DNA from: an uncultured Prevotellaceae bacterium
GTDB taxonomy: Bacteria; Bacteroidota; Bacteroidia; Bacteroidales; Bacteroidaceae
NCBI GenBank assembly: GCA_902800435.1
Contig: CADCEQ010000070.1
Span: 1 to 9,229, forward strand
Direction of reading: 5' to 3'
DNA: 9,229 bases
Part shown: positions 6,302 through 9,229 of the stretch, piece after piece
Layout of the letters: each line of letters begins with the position of its first letter
Numbering within the stretch: the stretch's first letter is position 1
Position numbers and translations under genes: made by a program
The notes under the pieces: generated by a model
Seen by the model: only the letters and a program-made list of their open reading frames with translations
What the model was told of the DNA's origin: nothing
The model's database searches: none

Positions 6302-8362
6302 TTAGAAACCGCCGCCGGGGAATCCGCCGCCGAAGCCGCCACCTCCACCGAAGCCGCCACCGCCGCCGAAGCCACCGCCTCCGCCGAAGCCGCCACCGCC
6401 GCCACGACGACCACCGCCGCCGCCGGCAGGACGACCGCCGCCGAAGCCACCGCCGCCGAAGCCCGGGAACTGCGGATCGGGCTGCTTCTTGATGTCAAGC
6501 AGCAGTTTCACGAGCGCACGGCGACGCTGCGTCCACGTGGGATAGTCGTCGGCCTTGAGCGTATTGATGCTGAAGCCGGGCATCTGCATGCCGCCGCCAC
6601 CGCCGCCGCCCATGAAGTCCATTGAGCTGGTGGTGATGATACAGGGCTTGGCCTTGCCGTCGGCAATCAGCTGGTCGGTAATAGCGTCGGCACCGCCCAC
6701 CTTGAACCAGCTCTCCATCGTGTCGCCCTCGCCGGGCACCAGCTGGATGAAGACGGGCATGGCGCGGCCCTGCTGCGGCATGGGCGAGGTGTACCAGGCC
6801 TCATTGCGCTCGAGGTCATAGCCTACGCGGCCGTGCTCGATGTCGCCCTGCGAAGCGAAGTTGAAGGGCGACTTGGGGTTGTCGGCCACGCTGAACTTGA
6901 AGCCCTGGTCGGGCGAGAGGAACATATTGCTGGGGTCGGCCACGGGCGTGCCGTCGACGATGAAGCAGTATTTGAAGGTCTCGAAGAGATACTCATGGAG
7001 CGTGGCGCTCCAGACGCCGTCGGAGTCGCGCACCATGGCCATGTTCATGGGCAGCATCTCGCAGCTGAGCTCTACCAGCTTGGCCTCGGGGGCCTTGAAG
7101 CGGAACGTGATGCCTTCTTCAGTATATTCCGGCGAGATGATGGGCCGCGGGAACAGGCGGGCCATGACGCCCGGCGTGAACTGCTGCTCCTGACCGGTCT
7201 TGGCCGGAGCGGGCTTGGCTTCCTTCATGGCTGCCTCGGCGGCCTTCTTGTTGAAGAGCAGGGGCAGGGTCTTGGCGAGGAAGTACTTGGCGTTCATCCA
7301 TGTATGTCCGAACTTGTCGGTAGTGAACTCCTTCACGCTGGTGATGCCCTTCTGGTCGAGGAACTCCATGTAGTCGCGGGCGTTGCCATAGAGGAAGTCG
7401 TCGGTGCCCACGCCGAGCCAGAAGAGGTGGATTTTCTTGTTGGTATCGTTAGCTTTGTCGTAGACGTCGGGAAGAGTTGTCGACGTGAACGAGCTGTAGC
7501 TGCACAGGTAAGAGAACTTGTCGAGATTGGTCAAGCCAATCATCAAGCCCTGGTTACCACCACGTGAGAAACCACCAATGGCACGATGGTCACGATCGTT
7601 GATGGTACGGTAGTGCTGCTCCACATACGGCATCAGATCGTTGATGACATCCTTGGTGAACACATCACCGCCAAAACGCATCTGGGGAACACCAGCCTCG
7701 GCGGGTACTGTGCTCAGCAGCTTCGACGGGTTGCCATAGGGCAGCACAATGATCATCTCCTGTGCCTTGCCTTCGGCCAGCAGGTTATCGAGGATGTAGT
7801 TCATCCTTCCCACCTTGTAGTACACTTCTTCGGTATCGGTGGTACCGCTGATCAGATAGAACACAGGGTACTGCTTGTCACGGTTGCGCATATAACCTGG
7901 CGGCAGATAGACGATAGCCTGGTTCGTGCTACCTAAGCTCTTGGAGTAGTAATGGATATAGTTCACTGAGCCGTGGGGCACGTCCTTGATGTCGTGTGCC
8001 AGAGAGCCCGTCTTGGCGGGGATGTCCAGCAGACTGTTCTTGAAGCCCTCGTTGGGGAAGTACTGGTCGCACTGGGGATCCATCACGCTCACGCCGTCAA
8101 CCACGAAACAATAGGGGTACATGTCGGGGGCAGCAGGACCCAAGGTAACGGTCCACAAGCCCGTCTTGGCGTCTTTCTTCATGTCGTGCCTGCCGGCAAA
8201 CTGTACATCTACCTGAACGCTCTTAGCTTTGTCGTTCTTGAACTGGAAGGTTACTGTGCCATCATTGTTGAAAATGGTGGATGGCTGAGTTGCAGATGAC
8301 TGTGCCCAGCTGACTACACCAAGGCACATCATCATGAACAATGACAATAGTTTTCTTTTCAT
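6302..8362 (-). CDS. Exported CE1-like esterase with a degenerate second module and Gly-Phe tail
   Basis: Likely an acetyl-xylan or feruloyl esterase that removes ester groups from hemicellulose. A Sec signal peptide covers 1-20 (VSWA|QSS). An N-terminal early-set beta-sandwich (about 27-115) precedes an alpha/beta-hydrolase (about 128-372) with nucleophile Ser266 in GGFSRGG, acid candidates Asp321/Asp322 in GTDDFLY and His353 in FGHTW. After a linker rich in Ala, Lys and Pro, a second early-set domain (about 403-500) and a shortened hydrolase-like segment (about 508-624) repeat the layout. This copy lacks a nucleophile elbow and has Pro where His is expected (YPTW), so it should be inactive. 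The tail (633-686) is almost all Gly, Phe and Arg, including four GGGGGF units. ATG 8362 starts a typical signal peptide. The gene lies 50 bp after the damaged dehydrogenase. Substrate (acetyl or feruloyl) cannot be told from sequence. Confidence 0.9.
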   Translation of the reverse strand: MKRKLLSLFMMMCLGVVSWAQSSATQPSTIFNNDGTVTFQFKNDKAKSVQVDVQFAGRHDMKKDAKTGLWTVTLGPAAPDMYPYCFVVDGVSVMDPQCDQYFPNEGFKNSLLDIPAKTGSLAHDIKDVPHGSVNYIHYYSKSLGSTNQAIVYLPPGYMRNRDKQYPVFYLISGTTDTEEVYYKVGRMNYILDNLLAEGKAQEMIIVLPYGNPSKLLSTVPAEAGVPQMRFGGDVFTKDVINDLMPYVEQHYRTINDRDHRAIGGFSRGGNQGLMIGLTNLDKFSYLCSYSSFTSTTLPDVYDKANDTNKKIHLFWLGVGTDDFLYGNARDYMEFLDQKGITSVKEFTTDKFGHTWMNAKYFLAKTLPLLFNKKAAEAAMKEAKPAPAKTGQEQQFTPGVMARLFPRPIISPEYTEEGITFRFKAPEAKLVELSCEMLPMNMAMVRDSDGVWSATLHEYLFETFKYCFIVDGTPVADPSNMFLSPDQGFKFSVADNPKSPFNFASQGDIEHGRVGYDLERNEAWYTSPMPQQGRAMPVFIQLVPGEGDTMESWFKVGGADAITDQLIADGKAKPCIITTSSMDFMGGGGGGGMQMPGFSINTLKADDYPTWTQRRRALVKLLLDIKKQPDPQFPGFGGGGFGGGRPAGGGGGRRGGGGGFGGGGGFGGGGGFGGGGGFGGGFPGGGF
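6305..6466 (-). repeat. GC-rich repeat tract encoding the Gly-Phe tail
   Basis: This region encodes residues 633-686 of the esterase. Its core, 6332-6403, consists of four consecutive 18-base units each coding for GGGGGF. It is flanked by less regular units (GGGGF, GGGRPAGGGGGRR, GGGFPGGGF). The units differ at wobble positions (GGC, GGT, GGA), so it is a protein-level repeat that has drifted and not a fresh tandem duplication. The tail contains no Ser, Thr, Tyr, Lys, Asp or Glu. Length changes between strains by slippage or unequal recombination are plausible. Confidence 0.85.
6491..7165 (-). other. Decayed duplicate of the early-set plus esterase module
   Basis: Residues about 400-624 of the esterase repeat the first half. 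YCFIVDGTPVADPSNMF matches YCFVVDGVSVMDPQCDQYF, and WFKVGGADAITDQLIADGKA matches YYKVGRMNYILDNLLAEGKA. YPTWTQRRRALVKLLLDI matches GHTWMNAKYFLAKTLPLLF. About 135 residues that carry the nucleophile elbow and acid residue in the first copy are replaced by roughly 27 residues with a Gly7 run (585-591). A role in binding or structure, not catalysis, is inferred. Confidence 0.75.
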
Positions 8363-8412
8363 AGATTTTATTAATGATAATGAATGATTGATTCGCTGTG
8401 GAGAAAAGGTCT
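8363..8412 (-). other. AT-rich leader between the dehydrogenase remnant and the esterase
   Basis: These 50 bases are far more AT-rich than their surroundings and end in AATAAAATCT directly before the esterase ATG, with no clear Shine-Dalgarno sequence, as is common in Bacteroidota. Short AATGA-like repeats occur on the plus strand. I see no convincing Bacteroidota -7 element (TAnnTTTG) and no terminator hairpin. The esterase operon may be read through from upstream or use a promoter I cannot identify. Confidence 0.4.
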
Positions 8413-9229
8413 TTAGCCCCTCGCCATCTTGTTGATCGCTTCCATGTCGGGAGCATGGAGCACCTTCAGACAGCCGCAGGTGGCGGTATAGTCACGACTG
8501 CACTTGCGGGTCATCTCCCGGATCTCATCATCGGTGATGTCACGACCAATGAGTTCCTTGATGTTGATAGGCATACCGATGGCATGGTAGAAACACTCCA
8601 TGGCCTCAATGCCCTTGATGGCCGTACCCTCAGGATCGGTGAAATCGTTCGGCACATCCATCACGTTTACTCGCCAGACCGGCACCATGTGTCACGTCGA
8701 ACATACCACTCAGCTCGTGCTCCAGCTGATGCGTGGCCCAGTCGTCGCTGATGCCGCAGCCGGTCAGTCCGTTGTGTGCCACACTGCCGCCCCACATAAT
8801 CTGGGCACGGTGACGGTAGTCCTCGGGATTCTTCAGTACCTCGAACACGGCTGTCTTCATGCGGCGCAGTACCGCCTCGGCCAGATCGGTGGTCAGATCC
8901 ATATCATCATCCTTGGTGAAGTAACGCTCCATGGTGTGCATCATCATATCGGTCACACCGACTGCCGTCTGATAGGGAGGCAAGGTAAAGGTGCGGCGCG
9001 GATTCATGATGGCGAACTTTGGACGCGACATATCGTTCGAGTAGCCGAGTTTCACATCACCGTCCTCATTGGTAATCACACTCGCCTCGCTCATCTCACT
9101 TCCTGCTGCAGGAATGGTCAGCACCGAAGCCACGGGCAGCATTCCTGTGGGTTCAGCCTTTCCTAAATAGAAATCCCATACATCCCCGTCGTAACAAACG
9201 CCATAGGCGATGCACTTGGCCGAGTCGAT
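8413..9229 (-). pseudogene. Iron-containing alcohol dehydrogenase (YqhD/butanol dehydrogenase type), partial and frameshifted
   Basis: NAD(P)H-dependent dehydrogenases of this family interconvert aldehydes and alcohols in the cytoplasm. The reading frame enters at the right edge with IDSAK, part of the family's cofactor-binding GGGSxxDxAK region, so roughly the first 100 residues lie outside. Numbered from the edge, all four metal ligands are recognisable: Asp94 and His98 (GVTDMMMHTM), His167 (DWATHQLEHEL) and His181 (FDVTHGAG), with the same spacings as E. coli YqhD. Just after HGAGLA the frame breaks near 8668-8674 and runs to a TGA at 8630. The rest of the C-terminal helical domain continues in the -1/+2 frame (VNVMDVPNDF, GIEAMECFYHAIGMP, ending KMARG at 8413). 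Compared with YqhD about 24 residues are missing at the break, so this is a deletion and not a single-base slip. A sequencing or assembly error is possible. Confidence 0.85.

Noticed and set aside
6332..6403. The GC-rich repeat tract as a CRISPR array or recombination site
   Set aside because: There are no spacers; the units are contiguous 18-base codon repeats in frame with the esterase and are explained by the GGGGGF protein repeat.
6305..6466. The idea that the esterase tail is the phosphorylation substrate of the neighbouring CotH protein
   Set aside because: The tail has no Ser, Thr or Tyr, so it offers no acceptor for the known Ser/Thr activity of CotH kinases.
8363..8412. A terminator or promoter between the dehydrogenase remnant and the esterase
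   Set aside because: No stem followed by a T-run and no TAnnTTTG-type element could be found in these 50 bases.
8262..8456. A 64-codon minus-strand open frame starting inside the dehydrogenase remnant and ending inside the esterase
   Set aside because: It overlaps both genes out of frame, crosses the AT-rich leader and has no recognisable domain or start signal.

Overview
The window looks like a stretch of a Bacteroidota chromosome, most likely a GC-rich member of the Prevotellaceae. The evidence is the gene content (large exported GH3, CE1-type and CotH proteins), start regions with little or no Shine-Dalgarno sequence, the carbohydrate-binding-like module in the CotH protein, and a C-terminal tail resembling short Bacteroidota sorting motifs. 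No rRNA or other phylogenetic marker is present, so the family assignment is inference.

The four recognisable genes all lie on the minus strand and read right to left. At the right edge is the 3' part of an iron-containing alcohol dehydrogenase (YqhD/butanol dehydrogenase type), interrupted by a deletion-frameshift near 8670. After a 50 bp gap comes a 686-residue exported esterase with a CE1-like alpha/beta-hydrolase. It is followed by a second, catalytically gutted copy of the same module and a long Gly-Phe tail. After 36 bp comes an 870-residue exported GH3 beta-xylosidase/beta-glucosidase with an embedded PA14 domain. After only 15 bp comes a 1151-residue multidomain CotH-kinase protein with two lamin-tail domains and a carbohydrate-binding-like module. 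A strong intrinsic terminator at 115-152 closes the unit. The leftmost 110 bases carry an open frame on the plus strand and two small inverted repeats of uncertain meaning.

The esterase, GH3 enzyme and CotH protein form a compact exported cassette. The likely job is to remove acyl side groups from hemicellulose such as xylan, and to release terminal xylose or glucose. The CotH protein probably binds polysaccharide and may phosphorylate a surface or secreted partner. No SusC/SusD pair, transporter or regulator is visible.

The most unusual features are glycine/aromatic low-complexity segments placed in all three exported proteins, a pseudo-esterase second half, a carbohydrate-binding module splitting a chitobiase-like domain, and a CotH gene that begins in the same frame five codons after the GH3 stop with an abnormally short signal sequence. 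These point to a surface polysaccharide-processing assembly worth testing, but a new system is not demonstrated by sequence alone.
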